From assembly GCA_002325245.1 (NCBI GenBank), contig DCRR01000020.1, positions 26,485 to 74,080 on the forward strand: 47,596 nucleotides of DNA. Reading direction: 5' to 3'. Of the stretch, positions 32,519 through 40,535 are shown one piece after another (positions within the stretch are counted from its first letter, which is position 1; each line of letters begins with the position of its first letter). Position numbers and translations under genes: made by a program. The notes below the pieces were generated by a model. The model saw nothing but the letters and a program-made list of their open reading frames with translations, ran no database searches and had not been told where the DNA came from. The DNA comes from Microbacteriaceae bacterium UBA1487 (GTDB lineage: Bacteria; Actinomycetota; Actinomycetes; Actinomycetales; Microbacteriaceae).

Positions 32519-33154
32519 TCAGGAGGCGAAGCACTCGATCGAGAGCTCGGCATCGGCCGAGCGCTGGATCGCCCCGAACGTCGACGGGTCGACGAGGCCG
32601 AGTGTGACCGTGCCGGTCGCCGTTCGGGTCTCGGTGTCCGCCGCAATGTCAACCGGGAGGGTGCTGGGATCGACCCCTTCGAACTCGGCTTCGCCGCCCG
32701 CGACCCAGACCTCGCCGTCGACGGTGGTGAAGCGGACCGCGGGGTCGTCGTACAGCGCCGGGTCATCCATCCGATCGACGTCCAGCAGGTTGAGGGTGAG
32801 GATCGCGCCGGAGTCGGACGCGGGCTCGCCGGAGTCGTCGAGGGGAATCAATCCCGCCTGCAGTGAGGCGCCGAGGACGCGGCAGAGGCTGCCGAAGCCG
32901 TCGTCGGCGACGTCCACGAACTGATGGGTCGTGCCTTCGAGCAGCAGCGTGGCGACGCCCTCCGAGCCGTTGCCGGCGGTGCTCGCCTCACCGCCGTTCG
33001 CGTCGGTCGACGCGACCTCATCCTCGGCGCTCGGGCCGAGCTCGGCATCGGGCGCAGAGCACCCGGCCAGCAGCCCGGTCACGAGCATCGCGCCGCCCGT
33101 CCATCGGAGCAGTCGGGCTGCGCGCGCTCTCGGGGCGGTCGTCGTGCGGTGCAT
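32519..33154 (-). CDS. Secreted lipoprotein of unknown function
   Basis: 211 residues. Signal with VTGLLAGC lipobox, then an acidic linker (EDEVASTDANGGEAST) and a globular domain ending in ELSIECFAS. I do not recognise the family. It resembles the next lipoprotein (33362-33949) in layout: acidic linker, one mid-domain Cys and one Cys a few residues from the C-terminus. That suggests a disulfide-bonded domain and possibly distant paralogy. The start at 33154 gives a normal lipoprotein signal; the larger upstream frame does not. Confidence 0.7.
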   Translation of the reverse strand: MHRTTTAPRARAARLLRWTGGAMLVTGLLAGCSAPDAELGPSAEDEVASTDANGGEASTAGNGSEGVATLLLEGTTHQFVDVADDGFGSLCRVLGASLQAGLIPLDDSGEPASDSGAILTLNLLDVDRMDDPALYDDPAVRFTTVDGEVWVAGGEAEFEGVDPSTLPVDIAADTETRTATGTVTLGLVDPSTFGAIQRSADAELSIECFAS

Positions 33155-33361
33155 GCGGGCTCCTGACGTGGGGAGTGGAGAGGCCGAGCGGCGAACACGT
33201 CCGGCTGGCGGTGCACTGTCGAGCCAAGCAAGGCCGAGCACGTCGTGCCATAGAGAATTCACTTAGCTGCCCCGGCGGCGACTAAGGCAATTGCTGATGG
33301 CCGCTCGACGCGACCTTGACTTCGATGGACGGCGATGACCTCGACCACGGAGCGCACACGC

Positions 33362-33949
33362 ATGATCATTCACACCCCCGCTCGCCGATTCGGAGGAGCG
33401 CTCGCCGTGCTCAGCGTGGTGGCGGTTCTCGCAGCATGTGCACCGGCGTCCAGCACCGACGACGCATCCCCGGTGTCGGAGAGCGCTGACTCGACCGAGG
33501 ACACGTCGGGCACGGATGCGCAGCCCGGCGAGCGGATCGAGTACACGGGCGCGAGCGAGGCCCACGTGGTGTTCGACGCGGTGCCGATGCGATTCGCCGG
33601 CGACGGCACGGCCGATGGCGGATGGTGCGTGCAGCGAACTAACGGCATGCTCGATGTCGAACTGCACCTCGTCGAGATCGACGGGAAGCCGTTCTCGGGG
33701 GACGGTGCGAACCCGGAGCTGTTCCTGGAGCTGCCGATCACCGCGACAGATGATCCCGGCGGTATTCACCTCATCGCGGGAGGCGGATCGATCGCCGGGG
33801 ACACCGTCGCGAACGTTCTCGACCGTGAGACGCCCGAGATCACGCTGGTCGCCGAGGGGGCGACGGTTCGCGGCACTCAGCTGATGGTGTCGACGACGGC
33901 AGGCGGCTCGAGCGAGGTCGAGGTCGAATTCGAGGTGGAGTGCCGATGA
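33362..33949 (+). CDS. Secreted lipoprotein of unknown function
   Basis: 195 residues. Signal with lipobox VLAAC, acidic Ser/Thr-rich linker, and a domain with one mid Cys (GGWCVQRT) and a final EVECR. The start at 33362 has GGAG about 8 bases upstream; an ATG at 33335 would add nine residues. It is divergent from the lipoprotein at 32519-33154 across a 207-base gap with no gene, and overlaps the next lipoprotein by ATGA. No family is recognised. Confidence 0.68.
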   Translation: MIIHTPARRFGGALAVLSVVAVLAACAPASSTDDASPVSESADSTEDTSGTDAQPGERIEYTGASEAHVVFDAVPMRFAGDGTADGGWCVQRTNGMLDVELHLVEIDGKPFSGDGANPELFLELPITATDDPGGIHLIAGGGSIAGDTVANVLDRETPEITLVAEGATVRGTQLMVSTTAGGSSEVEVEFEVECR

Positions 33950-34602
33950 TGACAACACACGGGTTGAAGCGCCGCACACGGCGCGTCTGGGCGGCCGCAG
34001 CCGCTGCGGTCCTGGGAGTCGGAGCCCTCACCGGGTGCGCCCCCGACATCGGCGGCCTGCTCGAGAGCGCGATCGAAGACGCCGTCAACTCGGAAGGCGG
34101 GGACATCGACATCGAGTTCAACGACGGCGGCATCTCCATCGAGGGCAGTGAGAACGGCGAGGAGTTCGCGATCGACCTCGGCGCGGGTGGAGACAGCTGC
34201 GCGCCCGGCTGGGTGGCGGTGCCGCAGGGCGATGTCATCTTCGCGCAACGGCTGGTGAGCGGCGAGGGCGAGGTCTGCGTCACCGGCTGGATGGTGGCGG
34301 GTACGCCGGACGACGTCCCGCGGCAGAACATGGAGGAAATCGCGGACGGCGGCGAGTTGAGCAGCCTCGCGACCCTGATGACAGGACTTCTCGCCACGCA
34401 GATGGAGGGAACTCTCGGCGGTGCCGTGGGTGGGGCTCTCGCGGGCGATCTGGGAGACGCGGCCGATCGTCTGGCGGCCGAGGGCGGCGAACTGACCGTC
34501 TACGGCGCCGACGGTCGCGTCGTGATCGTCATCGTGTCGCCCGGGGTGGATGACTCCCAGACGCAGGTGTCGATGGGGATCACGTGCGAGGGCGGCTGCT
34601 AG
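33946..34602 (+). CDS. Secreted lipoprotein of unknown function
   Basis: 218 residues. Lipobox LTGC, then a domain with several Cys (SCAPG, VCVTGW, and EGGC at the C-terminus) and a long Gly/Ala-rich helical stretch (GGAVGGALAGDLGDAADRLA). No family recognised. ATG 33946 overlaps the preceding gene by ATGA and has GGTGGAG upstream, so it is translated with it. Confidence 0.66.
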   Translation: MMTTHGLKRRTRRVWAAAAAAVLGVGALTGCAPDIGGLLESAIEDAVNSEGGDIDIEFNDGGISIEGSENGEEFAIDLGAGGDSCAPGWVAVPQGDVIFAQRLVSGEGEVCVTGWMVAGTPDDVPRQNMEEIADGGELSSLATLMTGLLATQMEGTLGGAVGGALAGDLGDAADRLAAEGGELTVYGADGRVVIVIVSPGVDDSQTQVSMGITCEGGC

Positions 34603-34700
34603 CCTGCTGCACTCCTGACGCGCCGAGGCGCGGGGCGCGGCCGCGCGTCGCCATCCAGGCGAATACCCAGGATTCGCAGGTTCGGGGTGGATAATCATCC

Positions 34701-34727
34701 GCGGACCTCACTCGTGGCGAGGTCCGC
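34701..34727 (+). promoter_or_regulatory. 5' hairpin before the M23 peptidase gene
   Basis: 9-base perfect arms GCGGACCTC/GAGGTCCGC with a 9-base loop, ending 8 bases before the ATG at 34736. A GATAAT at 34690-34695 may be the -10, so the message could begin with this hairpin. The only possible ribosome site (GAGG, 34719-34722) is inside the right arm and would be hidden while the hairpin is folded. Confidence 0.55.
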
Positions 34728-34735
34728 TCCTCATT

Positions 34736-35464
34736 ATGACGAACCGTTCCGCTCCGACTCATCGCGCCCGCGTCCGCCGGGTGCTGTCGTCGACCGGAAT
34801 CCTGGGTGTGCTCGGGCTCTTCACCCTGACGTTCGCCCTTCCCGGAATCGCCCCGGTCTCGGCGACGCAGTCCTTCGAGGCGATCCCCGTGGCGGACGCC
34901 GCCGAGGTGCAGCAGCTCGAGGTCTCGGAGGCGGCCGAGGTCGCGGAGATCGAGCGCAGCGACTACGACGTGACCACCTACGCGGAGCTTCTGCAGGCGC
35001 GCTACGGCAACGCCTACGGCGGCTCGGTCGGCGGCACCGGCAGCGGAGCGGTCCGCTGGCCCTTCCCCTACGCGGTGCGGATGACCGACGGATTCGGCCC
35101 GCGGGCGGCGCCGTGCAGCGGCTGCTCGACGATGCACCGCGGCATCGATCTGCTGCCGGGGGCCGGCACGCCGATCTACGCGATCGCCGACGGCGTCGTC
35201 TCGGGCTATCAGGAGGGCTGGGGCTACGGCACCCACGTGTTCATCGATCACACGATCGACGGCCAGTCGGTGACGAGCCTGTACGCGCACATGCAGACCG
35301 GATCCTCCCCGCTCTCGCCCGGTGACACGGTCGCCGTCGGCGACTTCATCGGTCTGGTCGGTGCGACGGGAGCCGTCACCGCACCGCACTTGCACCTGGA
35401 GATCCGCGTCGACGGGGTCGCGATCAATCCGCTGCCCTGGCTGGCCGAGAAGACCGGGCGCTGA
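34736..35464 (+). CDS. M23-family (LytM) peptidoglycan peptidase
   Basis: 242 residues. An N-terminal signal/membrane segment (about 20-42), then a short helical linker (AEVQQLEVSEAAEVAEIE), then the M23 domain. Zinc ligands are visible as His134/Asp138 in HRGIDLL and His220 in HLHLE (218-220), with His185 in YAHM near the active site. It cleaves peptide bridges of the cell wall outside the membrane, or activates other hydrolases. Cys127 and Cys130 (CSGC) could form a disulfide. No normal ribosome site precedes the ATG except the one inside the hairpin at 34701-34727. Confidence 0.9.
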   Translation: MTNRSAPTHRARVRRVLSSTGILGVLGLFTLTFALPGIAPVSATQSFEAIPVADAAEVQQLEVSEAAEVAEIERSDYDVTTYAELLQARYGNAYGGSVGGTGSGAVRWPFPYAVRMTDGFGPRAAPCSGCSTMHRGIDLLPGAGTPIYAIADGVVSGYQEGWGYGTHVFIDHTIDGQSVTSLYAHMQTGSSPLSPGDTVAVGDFIGLVGATGAVTAPHLHLEIRVDGVAINPLPWLAEKTGR

Positions 35465-35532
35465 GACCGAACGCTCAAACCGGGCAGACAGGTCTGTCCA
35501 GCGCGGGCCGCCGGAACGCGAGAGAATGGGGC

Positions 35533-36477
35533 ATGCCCCAGATGCTGATCGGTCGCGGCTACGGCGACCTCGACCAACTTGACGTCATCGATGCCGACCT
35601 CGCGGGTCCCGGTCCGGGCGAGGTGCTCGTCTCGGTGCGAGCCGCGGGCGTCAACCCCGCCGACCTGAAGAAGCTCGCGGGCCAGTTCGGGCGCAGCGAG
35701 ACGCGGCCGATCCCGCTCGGCATGGAGATGGCCGGCGTGGTCACCGCCGCTACCCCCGGCGCGACCGGCCCGGCCGGACCGATCCAGGTCGGGGATGAGG
35801 TGCTCGCCACCGGCGTCAATGGGGCCTTTGCGAGCGACATCGTCGTGCCCGCCTCAAAACTGGTGCCCAAGCCCGCCTCGCTCGACTGGCATCAGGCGGC
35901 CGGACTGCTGCTGACGGGAACCACCGCGTGGCATCTGCTTGAGTCCACCAGCGTTGCCGCGGGGGACCGCGTGCTCGTGCACGGCGCCTCGGGTGCCGTC
36001 GGCGTCGCCGTCATGCAGCTGGCCCGGGAGCGGGGGGCCGAGGTCGTCGGCACGGCGAGCCCGCGCAATCACGCGCTGCTCGAGCGCTTCGGCGCGAAGC
36101 CGGTCGCCTACGGCGAGGGACTGGCCGACCGGGTGCGCGCGATCTGGCCGGAGGGCCCCACCGTCGCACTCGACACCGTGGGCACCGACGAGGCGATCGA
36201 CGTCTCCGTGCAGCTCGTCGCCGACCGGCAGCGCATCGCGACGATCGCCGGCTGGGTGAAGGGCACCGAGGCCGGCATCCTGATGCTGGGCGGCGGACCG
36301 GGCGCCGACCCGGGAACCCAGATCCGCAACGAGGCCCGCCTGCCGCTCGTCGAGCTGGCGGGTGCGGGAAAGCTCGAGGTGGTCGTGGGGGCGACGTTCC
36401 CGCTCGCCCGGGGGCGCGAGGCTCTTGAGCTGAGCGCGACCCGCCACGCCGACGGCAAGATCGTCATCCTGCCGTAG
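35533..36477 (+). CDS. NADP-dependent quinone-oxidoreductase-like MDR enzyme
   Basis: 314 residues. GroES-like N-terminal part (AAGVNPADLKKLAG) and a Rossmann domain with VLVHGASGAVGVAVMQLAR. No zinc-ligand set is seen, so it belongs to the zinc-free quinone-oxidoreductase/enoyl-reductase side of the MDR family. Substrate unknown. It lies alone between the M23 peptidase and the convergent ether-lipid cluster. Confidence 0.88.
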   Translation: MPQMLIGRGYGDLDQLDVIDADLAGPGPGEVLVSVRAAGVNPADLKKLAGQFGRSETRPIPLGMEMAGVVTAATPGATGPAGPIQVGDEVLATGVNGAFASDIVVPASKLVPKPASLDWHQAAGLLLTGTTAWHLLESTSVAAGDRVLVHGASGAVGVAVMQLARERGAEVVGTASPRNHALLERFGAKPVAYGEGLADRVRAIWPEGPTVALDTVGTDEAIDVSVQLVADRQRIATIAGWVKGTEAGILMLGGGPGADPGTQIRNEARLPLVELAGAGKLEVVVGATFPLARGREALELSATRHADGKIVILP

Positions 36478-36507
36478 CGATCGTTCGGCGGGACGCGAGC
36501 GCGAGGT

Positions 36508-37335
36508 CTACGCGGCGACGGCGACCGGTGTCGACGGTCCGTCGGCCGCGATGCCGCGCGCATCCAGTGCCGTCTCGACGATCGTCAGCCCCTCCATGCC
36601 GGGGAGCTTGGCGATGTGCGAGTCGACGTCACGCACCAGCTTGCGTCCTTCGGTGCCGCGGAAGAGGTGCCCCATCACATGGGTGACCTCCTCGTCGGTC
36701 GAGATGCCCGAGCCGACCGGGGCCCAGAACCGGCTGAGCGCGAAGCGCGTGATGACCTGCGCCTTCTTGCTCTTCGCCAGGCGGTCGCGGGCCTGCGAGG
36801 CGTAGAAGGCGACGTGCTTGGTCTCCTGCGCGGCGATCCGCTTGAGCAGCTCCGCGAGCACCGGATGCTTCTCCAGCTTCGCCATCCGCAGGTAGGCCGA
36901 GTTGGCGCTCCACTCGTTCGCGGCACCCCACGACATGTGCACGGCGACGAAGTCGTTGCCGACGAGGCCCCCGAGCAGCGACTGCTTGATCGGGTCGAGG
37001 CGGTCCTTCCAGCCCAGCTTGATGCGAGTCGCGGCCAGCTCGTCGAAGTCGACCACGATGCCGTGCTTGGCGAGCACCGCGGCGAGAGCCTCGCCGTGCC
37101 AGAACTCCTCGCGGTTCCACATCGTCATGAACGCGCCCACCTCGGGCTCGTTGTGCGAGGGCGTGGTGAGCAGATCGCGCAGATAGCAGACCGTGTGATA
37201 TTCCACGTCGCACATGTAGCGCAGCGTGCGCAGGCTCTCCGGCGGCAGCGGGTTGTCGTGGAAGGAGTCCAGATCGAGGTCGCCCCAGGCGACCGGCTTC
37301 GAGTTGGCGGTGTAGCGGTCGATGTCGAAGGCCAT
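36508..37335 (-). CDS. Ferritin-like di-iron protein (candidate lipid oxygenase/desaturase)
   Basis: 275 residues, mostly helical. A full ferritin-like di-iron ligand set is readable: Glu45 (CDVEYH), Glu77 and His80 in REEFWH, Glu141 (ANEW), and Glu171 and His174 in QETKH. It should therefore bind two irons and activate O2. I do not know its reaction. As the last gene of a minus-strand unit with an acyl reductase, opposite an alkylglycerone-phosphate synthase, a role in hydroxylating or desaturating an alkyl chain is a reasonable inference. A deformylating activity, as in cyanobacterial ADO, is an alternative. ATG 37335 follows the upstream stop by one base. Confidence 0.8.
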   Translation of the reverse strand: MAFDIDRYTANSKPVAWGDLDLDSFHDNPLPPESLRTLRYMCDVEYHTVCYLRDLLTTPSHNEPEVGAFMTMWNREEFWHGEALAAVLAKHGIVVDFDELAATRIKLGWKDRLDPIKQSLLGGLVGNDFVAVHMSWGAANEWSANSAYLRMAKLEKHPVLAELLKRIAAQETKHVAFYASQARDRLAKSKKAQVITRFALSRFWAPVGSGISTDEEVTHVMGHLFRGTEGRKLVRDVDSHIAKLPGMEGLTIVETALDARGIAADGPSTPVAVAA

Positions 37336-37336
37336 G

Positions 37337-39622
37337 TCAGCTCTCCTCGCGGGGTCGGTAGTCCAGCACAGCACGCTTGGGTGAACGCGCGCTGCGCTTC
37401 CAGTGCTCGATGCCCCATCGGCGACGCTGCGCCTCGCGCGCGAGGGGGGTGTCGGGGTTGACGGCGACCGAGTGCCCGAGCAGGTCGAGCCAGACCAGGT
37501 CGGCGTGGCTGTCGCCGTAGCCGTAGGAGGCGGTCAGGTCGAGACCGTGCTGCTTGGCGTACTGCTTGAGCCACGCCGCACGCGCCTCGTCGACGAGCGG
37601 CGGGGCCGCCAGGTAGCCGGTGAGCACGCCGTCGCGCTCGTGCATCGTGCCCGCGACGACCTCGTCGAACAGGCCCGCGAGTGGGGCGACCAGGGTGCCG
37701 ATCGACCCGGTGACGAGCACCGTGCGGTGACCCGCCTCGCGGTGCTCCTTGATGCGCTCGATCGCGGCCGGGCTGGTGTGGCGCAGCAGGGTGTCGGTGT
37801 AGCCGCCCGCGACGACCCTCTCCAGGCGTGCGGCGGGCATCCCCTCGTAGCGGCGCAGGAAGGTGCGAATGAACTCGCCGCGGTCGCGGCGCTCGGCGCG
37901 CAGGTAGCGTGGCAGGTTCGCCAGGATGTTGGCGACCTCACCCGGCCAGGCGGCCTTGCGCATTCCGGCGCTGCGCACCCACAGGTACTGCTGCACGATG
38001 TTGCTGTCGACGATGGTGCCCTCGAGGTCGAACACGGCCACCACGTCGCTGCGCTCGGGCAGCACCTTCTTCTTGGTCGACGGCGCGCGGCCCTCCGGCC
38101 GCGAGGCGAACGCGCGGGTCAGGGTCGTGATGGCGGGGATGTGGACCGTTTGGAGGTAGTCCTCCCAGTTGATCGCCGTGATGTCGAAGCCGGCGCTCTT
38201 CTTCGCCTTCGCCGGCAGCGCCGCGTGCAGCGCGCGCGTGTTGGCGTCATCGAAGATGATCTCCGACTGCACGTAGGCGCGGTAGAGCTGCGAGAAGTAG
38301 CGCAGGGTCTCCAGCTCGCTCTTGCGCGACTGAAGCTCGGCGAACTGCTCGCGGGTGCGCGGGCTCGGCCGACGGCGCTTCAGCCAGCGCTCGGCGCGCG
38401 CCGCCTGGCGCTCCTTCGCGTGCAGGGCGCGCTCGACGGCACGGCTGCCGGGGAAGCCCCAGTTGGGCACCTCGATCCTGCCGCCGCCGGGAGCCGGCAT
38501 CGGGTTGGCGGTGAAGTACTCGCGCACGTTCTCGAACATGCGGTGGAAGGGCAGCGGATTGCTGTTGCCGGAGGCCACCTGGTAGTACTCGGGCTCGGCC
38601 TTCGGCGGATTGGCGGCGACGGCGAGGATCGCGTTGACGACGTGGTCGACCGGGATCAGGTCGAGCACGGTGTCGGGCAGGCCCGGGAACTCGGGCAGCA
38701 TGCCGCGGCCGTAGGCCATGATGAGCGGGTCGGCCACCTTGAATCCGTCGATCCAGCCGGGGAACGGGTGCTGCGTGGCGCTCTCGATGATCGCGGGGCG
38801 CACCACCGAGAGGCGGTGGCCGGCGGTGGCCCACATCTCCTCGGCGGCGCGTTCGGCGAAGGCCTTCGTGAAGGTGTAGACGTCCGTCCAGCCGAGGCTC
38901 TCGGCGCGGGTGCGGCCCGCGTCGACGAGCTGCTCGGTGACCCAGGCGATGCGGGCCTCCTCGCTCGCCGCGGCGACGGCCTGCGGCCCCTCCTTGCCGT
39001 GCTCGGCGCGCGCAGTCGCCATGAACCCGCGCAGGGCCTCGGGCTGGCGCGAGAGCAGTTCGACGCGCTCACGAGCACTGCGGGCGGCTTCGAACTCGGC
39101 ACGCCAGTCGACCTCGTGCTCGAGGCGCGCCTCCGGCACGATGCCCTTGCGGATCCCGCCCACGTAGCAGGTGGAGACGTGCACCACGTGCGGGTTCGAG
39201 CCGCTGTCGAGCAGCGCCTGGTACAGGTTGATGGCACCGCCGACGTTGGTCGCGAAGGCCTGATCGATCGGCGGGTCGAAGCTGACCGTCGAGGCCGAGT
39301 GGATGACGACATCCAGGTCCGCGGGCAGCTCCGGCACCGAGCCGAGCCCGCCCTCGATGACGCGCACGCGCTCGGCGACGATCCGGTCGGCCTCCTCGGC
39401 GCCGACCTTCTTGCGCCAGGCGGCGAACACGGGCTTCCGCATGAGGGTCCGCAGCCGGTCGGCTCCGGTGGCCGAGCCCTTGGTGCGCACGAGGATCGAG
39501 ATCGTCGTCTCGGGGTGGCTGGAGAGCAGCCGCTCGACGACCGCCTGGCCGACGAAGCCGGTCGCCCCGGTGACGAAGACGTGGGCCGAGCCGAGATCGG
39601 TCTTGGCGCGCGCGGGGCTCAC
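37337..39622 (-). CDS. Fatty acyl reductase fused to HAD-IB phosphatase
   Basis: 761 residues, two domains. Domain 1 (about 11-400) is a fatty acyl-CoA reductase-like extended SDR: nucleotide loop GATGFVG (19-25) and catalytic YTFTK (Tyr249/Lys253). It would make fatty aldehyde or alcohol. Domain 2 (about 525-740) is a HAD phosphatase: motif I is FDLEGTIVDS, with the second Asp replaced by Glu; motif II VTGS and motif III GDSHADLVWLD are normal. Start GTG 39622 overlaps the upstream stop by GTGA. Fatty alcohol is exactly the co-substrate that an alkylglycerone-phosphate synthase needs, and one is encoded opposite. Confidence 0.88.
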   Translation of the reverse strand: MSPARAKTDLGSAHVFVTGATGFVGQAVVERLLSSHPETTISILVRTKGSATGADRLRTLMRKPVFAAWRKKVGAEEADRIVAERVRVIEGGLGSVPELPADLDVVIHSASTVSFDPPIDQAFATNVGGAINLYQALLDSGSNPHVVHVSTCYVGGIRKGIVPEARLEHEVDWRAEFEAARSARERVELLSRQPEALRGFMATARAEHGKEGPQAVAAASEEARIAWVTEQLVDAGRTRAESLGWTDVYTFTKAFAERAAEEMWATAGHRLSVVRPAIIESATQHPFPGWIDGFKVADPLIMAYGRGMLPEFPGLPDTVLDLIPVDHVVNAILAVAANPPKAEPEYYQVASGNSNPLPFHRMFENVREYFTANPMPAPGGGRIEVPNWGFPGSRAVERALHAKERQAARAERWLKRRRPSPRTREQFAELQSRKSELETLRYFSQLYRAYVQSEIIFDDANTRALHAALPAKAKKSAGFDITAINWEDYLQTVHIPAITTLTRAFASRPEGRAPSTKKKVLPERSDVVAVFDLEGTIVDSNIVQQYLWVRSAGMRKAAWPGEVANILANLPRYLRAERRDRGEFIRTFLRRYEGMPAARLERVVAGGYTDTLLRHTSPAAIERIKEHREAGHRTVLVTGSIGTLVAPLAGLFDEVVAGTMHERDGVLTGYLAAPPLVDEARAAWLKQYAKQHGLDLTASYGYGDSHADLVWLDLLGHSVAVNPDTPLAREAQRRRWGIEHWKRSARSPKRAVLDYRPREES

Positions 39623-40458
39623 GCGGCGAGCCTTGCGGTGACGGTCGGGGCGACGGCGGCCAGCCCCGGCAGGTCGCCGAGTGCGGCCGAGATGGCGGCG
39701 GCCTCGCGGCGGCCGAGGTCATCGCCGAACACGGTGCGCTCGAAGAAGGTGCGATCGCTCGCCGGTCGTGAGACCGAGCCGATCGGCCAGGCCGATTGGC
39801 GAATGACCTTCTGGGTCAGGCGGCGGGCACGGTCGGTGGCGGCGAGGCGACGGTGGGCCTCTTCGGCAAGGAAGCGGATGTGACGGTCCTTGATCTCGAG
39901 GATGAGGCGGGAGAACGGCCCCAGAGCGTCGGCGAGCGAGGCGAGGCGACGGTACGCGGTTTGCGCGATCCACTCGTCGACGAGCCCGGTCGTGACGTGG
40001 GCGGCGACGATCTGCGGGCCGTGGAAGTTGGCGACGATGGCGCGCACGACGGGGCCGCGGCGCTCGGCCCGCTCCGCGAAGCGGCGACGGGGGCGCGCGA
40101 CAGTCTCGGCGGTCGGCTCGGCGCCCGCGGCGTCGAGGGCCGCGTCGAGCGCGTCCGCGATCCAGAACTTCTCGAACGCCCAGGTGGTGAGGAACGCGGT
40201 GACCCGGGCGTCCTTGTGCGTCGCCGTGACGAGGAGGTTCCGCATCCGGTCCAGGGTCGTGCGCTCCAGGTCGCGGAGCACGCGCATCAGGCGGACGGCC
40301 TCGGGCGGGAGCGTGGCGCCGTCCAGTGCGCTCAGCGCGGGATCCCCGCGGTGGCTTCCGCGGGCGGTGCGCGCGAACTCGCGGACGTCGAACGACCCCG
40401 TTCCGTCGATGTCGGACGAGAGCGCGGAGCCCTCGGGCCGGGCGGGAGGCGGAGTCAT
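39619..40458 (-). CDS. Ferritin-like protein with lost di-iron ligands (probable pseudoenzyme)
   Basis: 279 residues, a paralogue of the protein at 36508-37335 by aligned blocks (TLPPEAVRLMRVLRDLE, WAFEKFW, VDEWIAQTAYRRLA). Of the six ligand positions, Glu65, Glu162 and His193 remain, but the REEFWH Glu and His are Lys97 and Ile100, and the QETKH Glu is Lys190. It should not form a normal di-iron site. It may be a scaffold or partner for the active paralogue. First gene of the minus-strand unit; ATG 40458. Confidence 0.75.
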   Translation of the reverse strand: MTPPPARPEGSALSSDIDGTGSFDVREFARTARGSHRGDPALSALDGATLPPEAVRLMRVLRDLERTTLDRMRNLLVTATHKDARVTAFLTTWAFEKFWIADALDAALDAAGAEPTAETVARPRRRFAERAERRGPVVRAIVANFHGPQIVAAHVTTGLVDEWIAQTAYRRLASLADALGPFSRLILEIKDRHIRFLAEEAHRRLAATDRARRLTQKVIRQSAWPIGSVSRPASDRTFFERTVFGDDLGRREAAAISAALGDLPGLAAVAPTVTARLAA

Positions 40459-40502
40459 CGTGAGGAACCCTTCCTGGCGGGGGCGGAGCTGCCCGTGCAG
40501 GG

Positions 40503-40524
40503 TACGGCGCTCACTAGCACCGTA
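40503..40524. promoter_or_regulatory. Palindrome between the two ether-lipid transcription units
   Basis: TACGGCGC (40503-40510) and GCACCGTA (40517-40524), 8-base arms with one mismatch around TCACTA, in the 77-base divergent gap. TATCGT at 40524-40529 could be the -10 of the plus-strand genes, placing the palindrome over that promoter. A TetR-type repressor site is a guess; no regulator gene is adjacent. Confidence 0.5.
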
Positions 40525-40535
40525 TCGTAAGGGGC

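Noticed and set aside
34603..34735. c-di-AMP (ydaO) riboswitch before the M23 peptidase
   Set aside because: Such riboswitches often precede wall hydrolases in actinobacteria, but the 133-base leader does not show the expected conserved blocks; only a simple hairpin is clear.
36508..39622. Cyanobacterial-type alkane pathway (acyl reductase plus ferritin-like deformylating oxygenase)
   Set aside because: It is possible, but the AGPS, PlsC and SDR genes opposite point to ether lipids, and the fatty alcohol from the reductase is their expected substrate. Kept only as an alternative for the di-iron protein.
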